In this document: in pieces, positions 32,938 to 41,851 of the stretch
Numbering within the stretch: position 1 is the first letter of the stretch
How the letters are laid out: each line of letters starts with the position of its first letter
Source: Scytonema sp. UIC 10036
GTDB lineage: Bacteria > Cyanobacteriota > Cyanobacteriia > Cyanobacteriales > Nostocaceae
Direction: 5' to 3'
Assembly: GCF_009725235.1 (NCBI RefSeq)
Contig: NZ_WJFC01000003.1
Location: 124,001 to 188,000, forward strand
Length of the DNA: 64,000 nucleotides
Notes under the pieces: generated by a model
Told to the model about the DNA's origin: nothing
What the model saw: only the letters and a program-made list of their open reading frames with translations
The model's database searches: none
Program-made: the position numbers and the translations under genes

Positions 32938-34056
32938 ATGGTGTTCATGCCTCTCAATTTCCTGCTCCTATGGTTAGTTGAACTGCTATCGATTGGGGTT
33001 CTCGCTGGGGGAATCTACATTCTTTATGAGTGGTATGAACGAGAATTGGTGGGAACTTCATACTTAGTGGCAGGGCTGGCAATGGTTTTGTGGTCTTTTG
33101 GCGGTCGTTTTATCGGTTTGCCTCTACTACGTCGTCGTGGAGTAGAAGAACCAAAATTTATCCGCAGCCAAACCGTTAAGCGTGTGTCACGACCGGATGG
33201 TAGCGTATTGCAAGTGGAGTTTTATGGAGATGAAGATGCGCCACCGATTATTCTCTCACACGGTTGGGGACCGAACAGTACTGTGTGGTACTATGCTAAA
33301 CGACAACTGAGCGATCGCTTCCGAGTGATTGTTTGGGACTTGCCTGGGTTGGGAAAATCCGCTAGACCAAAAAATAACGATTACTCCCTTGAGAAATATG
33401 CCCGCGATTTAGAAGCTGTTGTTGCCATAGCAGGGGATAAGCCAGTTATCTTGCTGGGACACAGTATGGGTGGCATGATTAACCTAACATTCTGTAGGTT
33501 GTTTCCAGAGCATTTGGGGCGAAAGGTAGCTGGCTTAGTCCTTGTAGATACTACCTACACCAATCCAGTCAAGACTTGTATTTTTAGCGGTTTGATACGT
33601 AAATTGCAAAAGCCACTACTTGAACCTCTGTTGTACCTCACGATCGTGCTGTCACCGATTCTATGGTTGATGACTTGGCTTTCATATCTCAATGGTTTGC
33701 TGTATATTAGCGTGGAATTATCTGGATTTACAGGTACAGAAACACGCGGTCAACTCAATTTTGCAGCGATACTATCAGCATTAGGTTCGCCTGGAGTTCT
33801 AGCTCGTGGTACATTGGCAATGTTTAAATATGAGGAAACAGAGACACTGGCGAAAATTAACGTTCCTGTTTTGGTTGTTTGTGGCGCAACAGATATAGCA
33901 ACTAAACCCGTAGCAAGCGATCGCATGGAAGCCGAATTACCTCGTGCTGAAAAAGTCACTATCAAACCAGGCGGACACATGGCATTAATGGAGCAAAACC
34001 AGTACTTTGCCGAAGCTGTCAGCAAGTTTTGTACTGCCTGTTCCCTCAAACTGTAG
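32938..34056 (+). CDS. Membrane-anchored alpha/beta hydrolase
   Basis: The 372-residue protein has two N-terminal hydrophobic segments (about 5-30 and 40-60), then an alpha/beta-hydrolase domain. LSHGWGPNSTVW is the oxyanion region, VWDLPGLGKSARP is typical of the fold, LLGHSMGGM is the nucleophile elbow, VCGATDIATKP carries the acid and PGGHMALME the His. The triad is complete. A hydrophobic insertion (about 225-250) may form a lid at the membrane. The substrate (ester, lipid or peptide) is not evident. Confidence 0.88.
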   Translation: MVFMPLNFLLLWLVELLSIGVLAGGIYILYEWYERELVGTSYLVAGLAMVLWSFGGRFIGLPLLRRRGVEEPKFIRSQTVKRVSRPDGSVLQVEFYGDEDAPPIILSHGWGPNSTVWYYAKRQLSDRFRVIVWDLPGLGKSARPKNNDYSLEKYARDLEAVVAIAGDKPVILLGHSMGGMINLTFCRLFPEHLGRKVAGLVLVDTTYTNPVKTCIFSGLIRKLQKPLLEPLLYLTIVLSPILWLMTWLSYLNGLLYISVELSGFTGTETRGQLNFAAILSALGSPGVLARGTLAMFKYEETETLAKINVPVLVVCGATDIATKPVASDRMEAELPRAEKVTIKPGGHMALMEQNQYFAEAVSKFCTACSLKL

Positions 34057-34209
34057 TAAGCGCATTCACTTATTCACAACACTTTGCGATCGTTTGAGCT
34101 TTAACTTTATCCAAAGGAAAATTCTGTGGATATGTTAAAAACATCAACATAATATCCTATTTTAATCAGCTATCCTAGTATTTAGAATTTTTCATTAATC
34201 CCAAAAGGT

Positions 34210-34446
34210 ATGAGTATTATCATTCCAGATGAAGTATTGCAAACAACCCAAATGTCTGAGTCTGAGTTATTAACTGAAATTGCAGTTATGCTGTTTCAAA
34301 AGGAAAAATTTACTTTAGGTCAAGCAAGCCGTTTTGCGAAAATGAATCAACTCCAGTTTCAACGCTTACTTGCAAGTCGCCAAATTCCTCTTCATTACGA
34401 TATTAGCGAGCTCAGAGAGGATGTAAAAAGTCACCGAAGCAAATAA
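34210..34446 (+). CDS. UPF0175 family protein (antitoxin-like), second copy
   Basis: The 78-residue protein has the UPF0175 core LLTEIAVMLFQKEKFTLGQASRFAKMNQLQFQRLLASRQIPLHY, with a helix-turn-helix-like middle. AAAAGG precedes the ATG. It is six bases ahead of a decayed DUF3368 gene, the standard order for this toxin-antitoxin type. It is diverged from the copy at 30185. Confidence 0.85.
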   Translation: MSIIIPDEVLQTTQMSESELLTEIAVMLFQKEKFTLGQASRFAKMNQLQFQRLLASRQIPLHYDISELREDVKSHRSK

Positions 34447-34452
34447 TTGGCG

Positions 34453-34786
34453 ATGATTGTAGTTAGTGACACCTCACCTATTAGTAATTTGGCTGCTATC
34501 GGTCAATTAGAATTATTGCAACAACTTTACAGCACTGTAATTATACCAACAGCAGTTTATCGGGAACTTCTTAATTCTGGTGAGACAGACCCTGCTGTTT
34601 TGGCGATTCAGTCTGTCAACTGGATTGAAACTCGTTCTGTTGCCAATATTACTTTGCTTCAAACTTTACAAAAAAATTTAGATATTGGTGAAGTTGATAC
34701 AGCCATTATTAGACGATTTAATTGCTAACGGCTTCTGGATTCGTGAACAATTGTACGCAGAAGCTCTTAAATTAGCCGGAGAGTAA
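34453..34786 (+). pseudogene. DUF3368 PIN-domain toxin with internal deletion and frameshift
   Basis: The 5' part is well preserved: MIVVSDTSPISNLAAIGQLELL carries the first PIN Asp, followed by VYRELLNSG and NLDIGEVDTAII. The frame then ends at 34728. The characteristic C-terminus DDLIANGFWIREQLYAEALKLAGE resumes at once in another frame and stops at 34786. The missing middle of roughly 35 residues normally holds the later active-site Asp residues. The toxin is therefore broken by a recent-looking deletion. Confidence 0.85.
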
Positions 34787-34976
34787 AGCCGATCGCTCCT
34801 ATGTTGGTGAAAAGAATGCGATCGGCTCCATGTCCAGGACGCTTGTTTGTTCCTCTTCTACTTTCAGATAAGCGTGCTTTTGCCTTCTAGCTAAATCAGC
34901 TAAATATCCAAGATGGTATATGTGAAATCTACCCCCCTGAAATTAGCTATTTTCTGAATTTAGGCTTTTATCAAAG

Positions 34977-35357
34977 TTAATCAATATCGCAATCTAAGAG
35001 TTTCTGAAGTAACTCTGGTTCCTCAGACATTGCTTTACAGATACGGGTAATCATGTAAGAAGCTGTATTTTTATTGACTTGAATTTTAGCAGCTAGTTCA
35101 AGAACAGTAATATTTTTTTGAGACTTGAGAACTAAGCTAATAGCAGTAAACCACTTAGATAAATCCACATGAGTCTTGTGAAACAATGTATTCACAGTAA
35201 CGCTGTAAGAATTAAAACAGCTATTACAATGGTACCTGTTTTCTTTCTTAATTTTGGTGGAATTAGTAGAACCACAATAGGGACATATTGGCACTCCATC
35301 CCAACGAATTTTTTCTAAAAGTTCAATGCATTGCTTTTGTGTCTTCTTTTGTAGCAT
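34977..35357 (-). pseudogene. IS1595-like transposase N-terminal fragment (zinc ribbon)
   Basis: The frame contains ICPYCGSTNSTKIKKENRYHCNSC, a zinc ribbon, then VTVNTLFHKTHVDLSKWFTAI and a helix-turn-helix-like segment (ELAAKIQVNKNTASYMITRI). This is the N-terminal part of IS1595-family transposases. The DDE catalytic domain is absent, and no terminal inverted repeats were recognised. An upstream in-frame start at 35435 adds 26 residues with a CHLC motif and cannot be excluded. It is a relic or a captured DNA-binding domain. Confidence 0.7.
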
Positions 35358-35435
35358 GAGATACAACCTGACATCTTGTTTCCGCAAATGCGTGTAACAC
35401 AGATGACAAGTTTTTGCTTGATAAAAACTCAGCAC

Positions 35436-35932
35436 AAGACAGAAAAGACCAAATTTACATAAGACTTATTTCCTTCCTAGTTTATGGAAGTGACTTTAGA
35501 TGCGTCAAAATATAGAATTTTATCAGAAATAGTTTTACTCAGCTAATTGTTTCTTCTCAAGCCTTTTAAAATTATGCAAAAGCAAAAAGAACAGTTTAAT
35601 TGCACGAATTCTATTTTAGCTACTTAATAGCTATAGGAATGTATTGAATTTGTTATCATAAACGTTTTCAATCTCAAGTTAAGTTAGTTTTAATACACAT
35701 AATATGTAAATAAAAAAGTGCATTAGAACAAATAAATAACCGAAAGAGTATGGTAAATTTAATACTAGCTTCACCAATCAGCTATTTCTGGACATTGATT
35801 TATTACGTGTAAATCATTTAATAATAGATATTTTAAATACAATCGATTGACGGAAATGATGTCAGTCAATCGGCTGATTTTAGTTCAGGTAATTTTTGAT
35901 TTTTTCATTTCAACTTTATTGATGTTAAAGAG
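35436..35932. other. AT-rich intergenic region, no recognised feature
   Basis: The 497-bp, strongly AT-rich stretch lies between the transposase fragment and a coiled-coil gene. No coding frame, repeat or RNA motif was recognised. Confidence 0.4.
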
Positions 35933-36382
35933 ATGACAACTAAGTATTTAGAGATTCTAAAACAATTAAAAAATTCTGTTAGTGAGCTTATAAATGAAGC
36001 AGAAAACCATAAAAGAAATGCAGCTAAGGCAAAAGAGTTAGCTGACAAATCTTACAAAGAGGCTTTAACTTTGGAGAAGATGGGCGAAAAAAGTAAAGCT
36101 CAAAAATGCCTCAATTTACAACAGCAATGTATTGACCAACAGAAAAGCGCAATAGAAAATTTTAAGAAGAAAGAAGAATTAGCAAAAAAAAGGGATGATC
36201 TAGCCAAAAATATTGAAAGGAAACGTTCAGAGATCGTAAATGATATAGATAAGTTAGAAGATTTTCTACGAAAAGGGTGTGATAAAAATGACTGTCCTGA
36301 AATTCGACAATTACTAATCCAGAATAGTTTAATTGAAGAATTTCAGAGGTATCAAGAATTGTTAAAATTTTGTCAGGAATGA
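35933..36382 (+). CDS. Coiled-coil protein of unknown function
   Basis: The 149-residue protein is almost entirely charged helix with Lys/Glu heptads (ELINEAENHKRNAAKAKELADKS..., FKKKEELAKKRDDLAKNIERKRS). A short C-terminal part contains CDKNDCPEIRQLL. No signal peptide, membrane segment or family was recognised. It is AT-rich, like its flanks. Confidence 0.6.
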   Translation: MTTKYLEILKQLKNSVSELINEAENHKRNAAKAKELADKSYKEALTLEKMGEKSKAQKCLNLQQQCIDQQKSAIENFKKKEELAKKRDDLAKNIERKRSEIVNDIDKLEDFLRKGCDKNDCPEIRQLLIQNSLIEEFQRYQELLKFCQE

Positions 36383-36560
36383 AAGGGAACGGGGAACGGG
36401 GAACAGGGAACAGTGAAACGCACGTCCCCCACAAGGGGCAGGGTTTCCTCCTTCCAAAGGATACAAGGAATTTTTCGCCTACGAAGGCCGAGGTTTAAAA
36501 CCTTGCTTCGGGTCTAGTTTTTTCCCTATTCCGCGTTCCCCGTTCCCTGTTCCCGCCTCC
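36383..36560. repeat. GGGAACGGGGAACAGGGAACAG repeat with inverted partner
   Basis: Tandem GGGAAC(G/A) units at 36384-36412 face complementary CGTTCCC/TGTTCCC units at 36525-36556. The pair could form a long hairpin and separates two convergent genes. Confidence 0.75.
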
Positions 36561-36590
36561 AAGGGACTTAATAAAACTGCCTCATATAGT

Positions 36591-38048
36591 TTATTGATTC
36601 TCGGTCTCTAGATTTTCGCTATTATTCTTCTTTTTTTTCGCTATATATCTAGTTATCTCTTCAAGCTCCCTTTCTAGAAAATTCAAGTTTTCTTCCTCTT
36701 CTTTTGCTTTATTATCGATAGTTTCTTCTGATGATATTTCTTGTGAAGCAGAATCGAATAAAGCTTCTAATTCATTTAATTTGCTTTTCAAACTTATTAT
36801 TGCATTAATGACATGGTTCTTCTCATCAGAATCTTGGCTTGTATTTTCTGTAGATTCCGCAAGAATCAAATCTAATAGATGCGAGAATTTTGATAATGTT
36901 AAATCTGTGGGGTTACTGTTATGACTTGATAGTGTTTCTTTATACTCTTTATCTAATTGAAAATTTTCTTTTGGATACTTATTCAAAAAACTTTGTGAAT
37001 ATAATGCTTTTTTGTAATTAGCAGCTTGACAAATAATTTTTATGTCTAATTCATCATAACCTGTTTTCGCACCGCCAAAATGAGCGCCCTCGATATTAGC
37101 ATTTCTAAAATCGGCATTAAGAATATTCGCTTTCCTAAAGAAAGCATGGCTTAAATCAGTGTTTTTCCCGTTAAATTCCCCGAATTTTGTATAGTATAAT
37201 GTAGTTTTATTTAATTTAGCCCTACGCAATTTTGCACCTTGCAATTTTGTTGTAATTTCTATTTCTTGCTCGTTTGTATTACGTTTATATAATCGCTGTA
37301 AATTTGCACCTGTAAGATTAGCTTCAATTAAATTAGCACCTCTCAAATCTGCTCCTTGTAAATTTGCTCCAGCAAAATTAGCACCTCTGAGATTTGCTCC
37401 TTGAAAATTAGCTTCTTCTAAGATGGCATTTTTAAAACTTGCTCTTGTTAAATCAGCACCACTTAAGTCTATTCCTCGTAAGTCTGCGCCATCTGCATCC
37501 AGTCCTGTAATATCTGCACCTTCTTCATACAAATCCTCAATTGCTTGTTTTCTTGCGCCACTTGTTTCTGAACCTTGGGCACCATCAATTAACTGCCAAG
37601 CTTGACGTTCTAATTGTTTCTTTCTGTCAAAAGTATCCCAGAAATATAAAATCGCTGCGGAAAGCACTCCAATATTTTGAACTTGTCCTAATAACTTAGA
37701 ATCGGACAGAGGACAAATAAGCCAAGTTAAGATATTAAATTTATATTTGCATTTTTTATTTTCTTCGTTTCTGGCTTCATTTTGATTGTATGCTTCAATA
37801 AATTCAATTATTTGAGGATTTTTAGCCTTGCTGTTAGCCGGATTTGCCGACTGCGGTTTCTCATCTTTCAGAATATTTTCCAAATAAGCTATACCGCCAA
37901 CAATGAAAAACGTTATTCCCAGTGTTACAGCTACTTGACGGCGGCTTTTCCTATTACTAGGGGATGGCTTTTTCTTTGTATTTTGATTTTTTTTAGTGAA
38001 AAATTTAAAAAATGAAGTATACCAAGAAGTATGAAGTGGTGCAGCCAT
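36591..38048 (-). CDS. Membrane-anchored pentapeptide-repeat protein
   Basis: The 485-residue protein has a basic N-terminus, a membrane segment (about 37-55, VTLGITFFIVGGIAYL) and a second hydrophobic stretch (about 118-137, VQNIGVLSAAILYFW). Pentapeptide repeats A(N/D)LxG cover about 180-330 and are interrupted by KRNTNEQEIE-type inserts. The C-terminal 120 residues are acidic coiled coil. It has the organisation of a membrane scaffold; the function is unknown. Confidence 0.85.
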   Translation of the reverse strand: MAAPLHTSWYTSFFKFFTKKNQNTKKKPSPSNRKSRRQVAVTLGITFFIVGGIAYLENILKDEKPQSANPANSKAKNPQIIEFIEAYNQNEARNEENKKCKYKFNILTWLICPLSDSKLLGQVQNIGVLSAAILYFWDTFDRKKQLERQAWQLIDGAQGSETSGARKQAIEDLYEEGADITGLDADGADLRGIDLSGADLTRASFKNAILEEANFQGANLRGANFAGANLQGADLRGANLIEANLTGANLQRLYKRNTNEQEIEITTKLQGAKLRRAKLNKTTLYYTKFGEFNGKNTDLSHAFFRKANILNADFRNANIEGAHFGGAKTGYDELDIKIICQAANYKKALYSQSFLNKYPKENFQLDKEYKETLSSHNSNPTDLTLSKFSHLLDLILAESTENTSQDSDEKNHVINAIISLKSKLNELEALFDSASQEISSEETIDNKAKEEEENLNFLERELEEITRYIAKKKKNNSENLETENQ

Positions 38049-38260
38049 CTACCCTTGCTCCCTGTCTGAAACTATACTTATTGTAAATTAAACAAGAATT
38101 TATCTCTTGATGCAAGTAAAATTTATTGTTGGCTGTTAGTCCTACCTAATAGGTATTGACTGTCGGTTCGCTGATTTTTAGAAGACAAGAGGAATTAATG
38201 TTTTGAGGGGAGAGGAATAGGAAGATTGTACCAACCCTCAAGCAGTCTAGTAACACATCA
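38049..38260. other. Gap containing the decayed 3' part of the TetR gene
   Basis: The region downstream of the TetR-like fragment shows only short out-of-frame protein-like pieces. No independent gene is seen. Confidence 0.35.
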
Positions 38261-38473
38261 TTAGATACAGATATCAACGATCGCTGACAGCAAATCCTCT
38301 TTGCCCTTAAAATAGTGATACAGCAATCCTTTAGAGATTTGCGCTTGCTTGGCAACATCCTCAATCGATGTTGAGCGATCGCCCTTCTCGCAGAACAAAC
38401 TCATTGCCGCCTTAAGAATTTGTTCGGTGGTGGCGCGGCGGATGCGAGCCTTTTCGGCTGGGGTGCGCGGCAT
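38261..38473 (-). pseudogene. TetR-family regulator, truncated after the DNA-binding domain
   Basis: The 70-residue frame holds the complete TetR helix-turn-helix (RRATTEQILKAAMSLFCEKG, IEDVAKQAQISKGLLYHYFKGKEDLL) and stops at VDICI. Normal TetR proteins have about 190 residues with a ligand-binding domain, which is missing here. It may be a pseudogene or, less likely, a stand-alone DNA-binding protein. It lies next to a divergently unrelated phosphotransferase-like gene. Confidence 0.8.
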
Positions 38474-38535
38474 TCTTATGACTCGGTAATTAACATCAAA
38501 ATCCCTCTAGAGTATCCATAAAGGTGGTGACTTGC

Positions 38536-39459
38536 TCAAGCACGTTTGCCATCAGCAATTTCTGTAGCACGCAAGTTATCGAGTATGACTTTAGCAGGTT
38601 CAACCCAATTCGGTAACTCTGGCAGCAGTGCATATACCCAAACAACAGCGTGTAACTGCCGCATCTTATGGTACGGCTCTAGCTTTCCAAAGTCGGGAGC
38701 GTTAGGATAGGCTGAGATGCCTTCATTGTTAAGGTTGATTAAGTCCCAAGCGATAGAACCCATACAAGTGTCCTCAAAATCGTTCCACAACAGCCCTTCT
38801 GAAGTGTGGATTAAATTGAATGCGTGAGAATCTCCATGCAGTGGTTGCAATGAACCAACAGAGTTATCTAACTCAGGCAGCAGGCGATCGTAAGTTTCTT
38901 GTAGCAGTGTCAGATCGCTTTCAGGAAGAATGTTACCAACCTGTTTCAGACGCTCAAGCCCGCGTCGAATATCGTTAAGAGGTGTCAAAAGTGGTAGTTC
39001 GCCAGGATAATCCCGCAGAACGGTATGCAAATCGGCAAGCATTCGCCCGACGATTGCAGGCTCTGGTAAAGTGTCAGAGACAGGTGGAAAGTAGCGCCAA
39101 AAGCTCATCATAAAACCATCGTGTTCGTGGGGGCTTGGCGGTAAGAGGTCGCTAGGTGCAACCACTGGAGCACCTTGGGCTGCCAGAAACTCAGTTACAC
39201 AGAGTTCGCGTGCCCACCAAGACTCAATAGGCGAGCGCAATATGGGAGCGATCGTACCGATCCGGGCGACCACTGGCGCGGGGCGCAGATGGACTCGCAC
39301 CGAATAAGTATTATGCAGTACATGGGGGTCTTCAACTCGAATGCCATGGGCAGAAGCGACAGCGATGGAAGCAGCAACTGCACGGGCAGTAAGAACCGAA
39401 CGCTCCGGTTTTTCAGAAAGCGACACCGGAACTGTTCGCTCTGTAGAATTTTGATCCAT
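38536..39459 (-). CDS. Aminoglycoside phosphotransferase (APH)-fold kinase
   Basis: The 307-residue protein has the APH/choline-kinase signature: a small N-lobe with VVARIG, catalytic loop PLHGDSHAFNLI (Brenner motif) and LLWNDFEDTCMGSIAWDL, which supplies the metal-binding Asp. It would phosphorylate a small molecule. The family includes antibiotic kinases and many enzymes of unknown substrate, so resistance cannot be claimed. Its coding GC is higher than that of the surrounding accessory DNA. Confidence 0.85.
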   Translation of the reverse strand: MDQNSTERTVPVSLSEKPERSVLTARAVAASIAVASAHGIRVEDPHVLHNTYSVRVHLRPAPVVARIGTIAPILRSPIESWWARELCVTEFLAAQGAPVVAPSDLLPPSPHEHDGFMMSFWRYFPPVSDTLPEPAIVGRMLADLHTVLRDYPGELPLLTPLNDIRRGLERLKQVGNILPESDLTLLQETYDRLLPELDNSVGSLQPLHGDSHAFNLIHTSEGLLWNDFEDTCMGSIAWDLINLNNEGISAYPNAPDFGKLEPYHKMRQLHAVVWVYALLPELPNWVEPAKVILDNLRATEIADGKRA

Positions 39460-39628
39460 AAAAAACTCAGTTTTTTGTATTATAGCAACCTACAAAAAAC
39501 ATACACAAAAAACTGGTTATCTTGCACAAGCGTAAATCCATCTGCGTCCATCTGCGGTTAATTATTCATTTTAGGCTGCAAAAAGTCTAATGAAATACAC
39601 ACAAATCAGAGTATTTTATCAAGTTGAA

Positions 39629-40279
39629 TTAAGTTGAAATCTGCATAAATTTTTTCTGGATAGCTGCATTTTCTATCTGGTTACGAAATGTATCAAGCAT
39701 TCCTATAACTTCTAAATGTAACTCTATATATTCACCCTTATCAAACAGCGAATAATCACCATGTGCAATTTCGTTTCTTGTCTTTAAAAGTTTAGTATCA
39801 ATTAGCACCGATTTAGTAGAGTAGAGTGAAAAGTCTATTCCAAGAATATAAGTTATTTCTTTTAAAATTTCAGAAGATAGATTTGATGCAGTCGATATAA
39901 CATCTTTAGGTAAAATACATCTTTGATTTAATTCAGAAACAAAAAAATCACAAACAGGTATATACAATGATGGTTTATTTGTATCTTTTGCTTCCTTAAG
40001 TTTTTCTTTCATTGCTAAAGCTAAAAAATTAGTAGAAAGTTCCTTATAGGTAAGCTTTTTTGACCTGACATATTCTAGATAAGAATTTGCTGCTAATTTT
40101 ACAAAACCTTCCCAGTGGGAATAGAGTATACATATTCCACTCCGAAGTAATACTTTGTGTCTTTGGTCAGAAACATTTTTCGCTTCTACCAAAGATTTGA
40201 TTTCTGAAAGTTCTTTCTTTCGCCAAGCAAGGTCACCAGACAACTTATCACTTAATTGTTCAGCAGTTCGGATGCTCAT
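39629..40279 (-). CDS. MAE_28990-type HEPN nuclease-like protein
   Basis: The 216-residue protein matches the MAE_28990/MAE_18760 HEPN family: SGICILYSHWEGFVKLAANSYLEYV near the N-terminus and KTRNEIAHGDYS, whose R168-x4-H173 is the HEPN RNase motif. HEPN proteins are typically metal-independent RNases used in toxin and anti-phage systems. The gene overlaps the DUF262 gene by 4 bp and is co-translated with it. A two-component defence role is inferred. Confidence 0.88.
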   Translation of the reverse strand: MSIRTAEQLSDKLSGDLAWRKKELSEIKSLVEAKNVSDQRHKVLLRSGICILYSHWEGFVKLAANSYLEYVRSKKLTYKELSTNFLALAMKEKLKEAKDTNKPSLYIPVCDFFVSELNQRCILPKDVISTASNLSSEILKEITYILGIDFSLYSTKSVLIDTKLLKTRNEIAHGDYSLFDKGEYIELHLEVIGMLDTFRNQIENAAIQKKFMQIST

Positions 40280-41409
40280 AAAGGTGAAAATACCTTTCTA
40301 CCAAGTGGAATAAGATAGGGTAAACGTCTCGCCGCATTCACTCCTGCTCCTGACCATTTTTGATATGTTGGATCTGACCAAATGTTTTTTATCCGCTCAG
40401 ATATTTGGTTTGTTGGAGGTAGATTTCGATAGTTGTATCCAATTCCTAGTGCTATTACCTCATATGCAGATAATAAAAATCCTCCAAGAAATCTGTCATT
40501 CTCAGATTTATATCTTTTGAAGCTATTATCCCCCATAACTTCATTAAGAGTATTGAAGGTCACCTCAAATGCTCTCTCTATATGACTTCCATCCCAATCT
40601 TTTTTAACAGCCATGTCACGCATTCTATCTGTTAAAAAAAAGCTGACATCTCCGCACAAACTTTGAATGCTTTTATCATCTTCATCAAATAAAAGAAGAA
40701 AACGTAATACTAATTCCATATCATATTGTTCTTCATAAAGTCGATCGCTCAAAGCAATGCAGCTTTTAAATGCCTCACGATCTGCAAGCGATCGCATCAA
40801 TCTATATAAATTCTTATCTAACATTAACAAAATGCAATTTCTTACTTCTTGTTCTGTGGCAATTGAGCCTCCTGTATTTAGTCGTTGAAATAGCTCATAT
40901 TTAATCATTGGATCGCTTTCTTTTTCAACAATATTGACTGCGATTTTTGCTCGCTTTATCAATAAACGTTGTGCCTGCGTCAAAGAGTTTTCTTTATCAT
41001 CTGGATCGTCCCACTTTTTCCCTGCTAAAGAAGGTAAATACGTTGTTTTTTGTAAAGCGAACAAAGGTTTATCTCGTGTTTGAACAGATGATGTATCTTG
41101 TTCTTGAGTATCGGGTTTAAAGATACCCACAAATTCATATATAGTTGACAGTCTCTGCAAACCATCGATAACATCCCAAATACCATCTTCTCTTTGACTG
41201 ACAAAAATTGGCGGAATTGGTATACCTAAAAGAATTGATTCTATAAAAGTAGATTTTTGATGCTCTGACCAACGAAAAAATCTTTGAAAATCTGGATGAA
41301 TATCGATTTCATCTTTCTCATAAAGACTAATCCACTCACCAATAGACATTGAGTAGCCATCTGTCCGAATTTCTTGCCTTGTTTTGTCAATCTCTTCTTG
41401 TAGAGACAT
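40276..41409 (-). CDS. DUF262 (ParB/GmrS-like NTPase) protein
   Basis: The 377-residue protein carries the DUF262 signature: IHPDFQRFFRWSEHQKSTFIESILLGIPIPPIF, then WDVIDGLQRLSTIYEF (DGxQR motif) and FQRLNTGGSIATEQEVRNCIL. DUF262 is the NTP-hydrolysing half of GmrSD type IV restriction enzymes and is found with various nucleases. No HNH/DUF1524 domain is present, and the partner here is the HEPN gene. It presumably controls the HEPN RNase upon phage or nucleic-acid signals. Confidence 0.9.
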   Translation of the reverse strand: MSLQEEIDKTRQEIRTDGYSMSIGEWISLYEKDEIDIHPDFQRFFRWSEHQKSTFIESILLGIPIPPIFVSQREDGIWDVIDGLQRLSTIYEFVGIFKPDTQEQDTSSVQTRDKPLFALQKTTYLPSLAGKKWDDPDDKENSLTQAQRLLIKRAKIAVNIVEKESDPMIKYELFQRLNTGGSIATEQEVRNCILLMLDKNLYRLMRSLADREAFKSCIALSDRLYEEQYDMELVLRFLLLFDEDDKSIQSLCGDVSFFLTDRMRDMAVKKDWDGSHIERAFEVTFNTLNEVMGDNSFKRYKSENDRFLGGFLLSAYEVIALGIGYNYRNLPPTNQISERIKNIWSDPTYQKWSGAGVNAARRLPYLIPLGRKVFSPL

Positions 41410-41851
41410 GGGTTAAAATGTTCTAGGTATTGTTAAGTTAACTAGTCTTGCATAACTGCAATGTTTTGGATATTTTATCTCGAATTGAGTGCTGGTAATT
41501 ATATAGCAATCCTAAATCATTTGTAAAATTCTCTCTTCTCTCTTTCCTTCGTGCTCTTTGCGACACTCTATGCTGCAACGGAAGGAACGCTCCGCACTCA
41601 TATCTAGTCCCATAGCATAACCATGTGGAAAAATTTCTTAATTTCTTAGCGCCTTCGCGTCTTTGCGTGAGTTTTATTCAGGGTATATAAGCAGACATGA
41701 TATTATTTGTCAAGTCCTTGCTGGTGTTACAAGATACTGCTTTATATCCAATGTACCGAATTTAGCTTTTCCAGAATTCCGACCAAGTTATGTGCCATTG
41801 TGGTGTAAAATTAGGATACATTTAAGCAAGGAACAATTGGACTGGAAAATT
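41410..41851. other. Intergenic region upstream of cysH, containing MITE-like copy 2
   Basis: There is no gene. The MITE-like copy 2 occupies 41601-41704, with a TTTCCTTCGTGCTC-type repeat before it. A frame that continues upstream of cysH from 41663 is partly repeat DNA and is not taken as coding. The cysH promoter is probably between 41705 and 41851. Confidence 0.55.
41601..41704. repeat. MITE-like 104-bp element, copy 2
   Basis: Orientation is inverse to copy 1: ATATCTAGTCCCATAGCATA at one end, ACATGATAT at the other, with CTTAGCGCCTTCGCG inside. The length equals that of copy 1. Confidence 0.75.

Noticed and set aside
41663..41851. N-terminal extension of cysH by 63 codons
   Set aside because: The extension starts in MITE-like copy 2 and is not expected for the family; ATG 41852 gives the usual CysH start.
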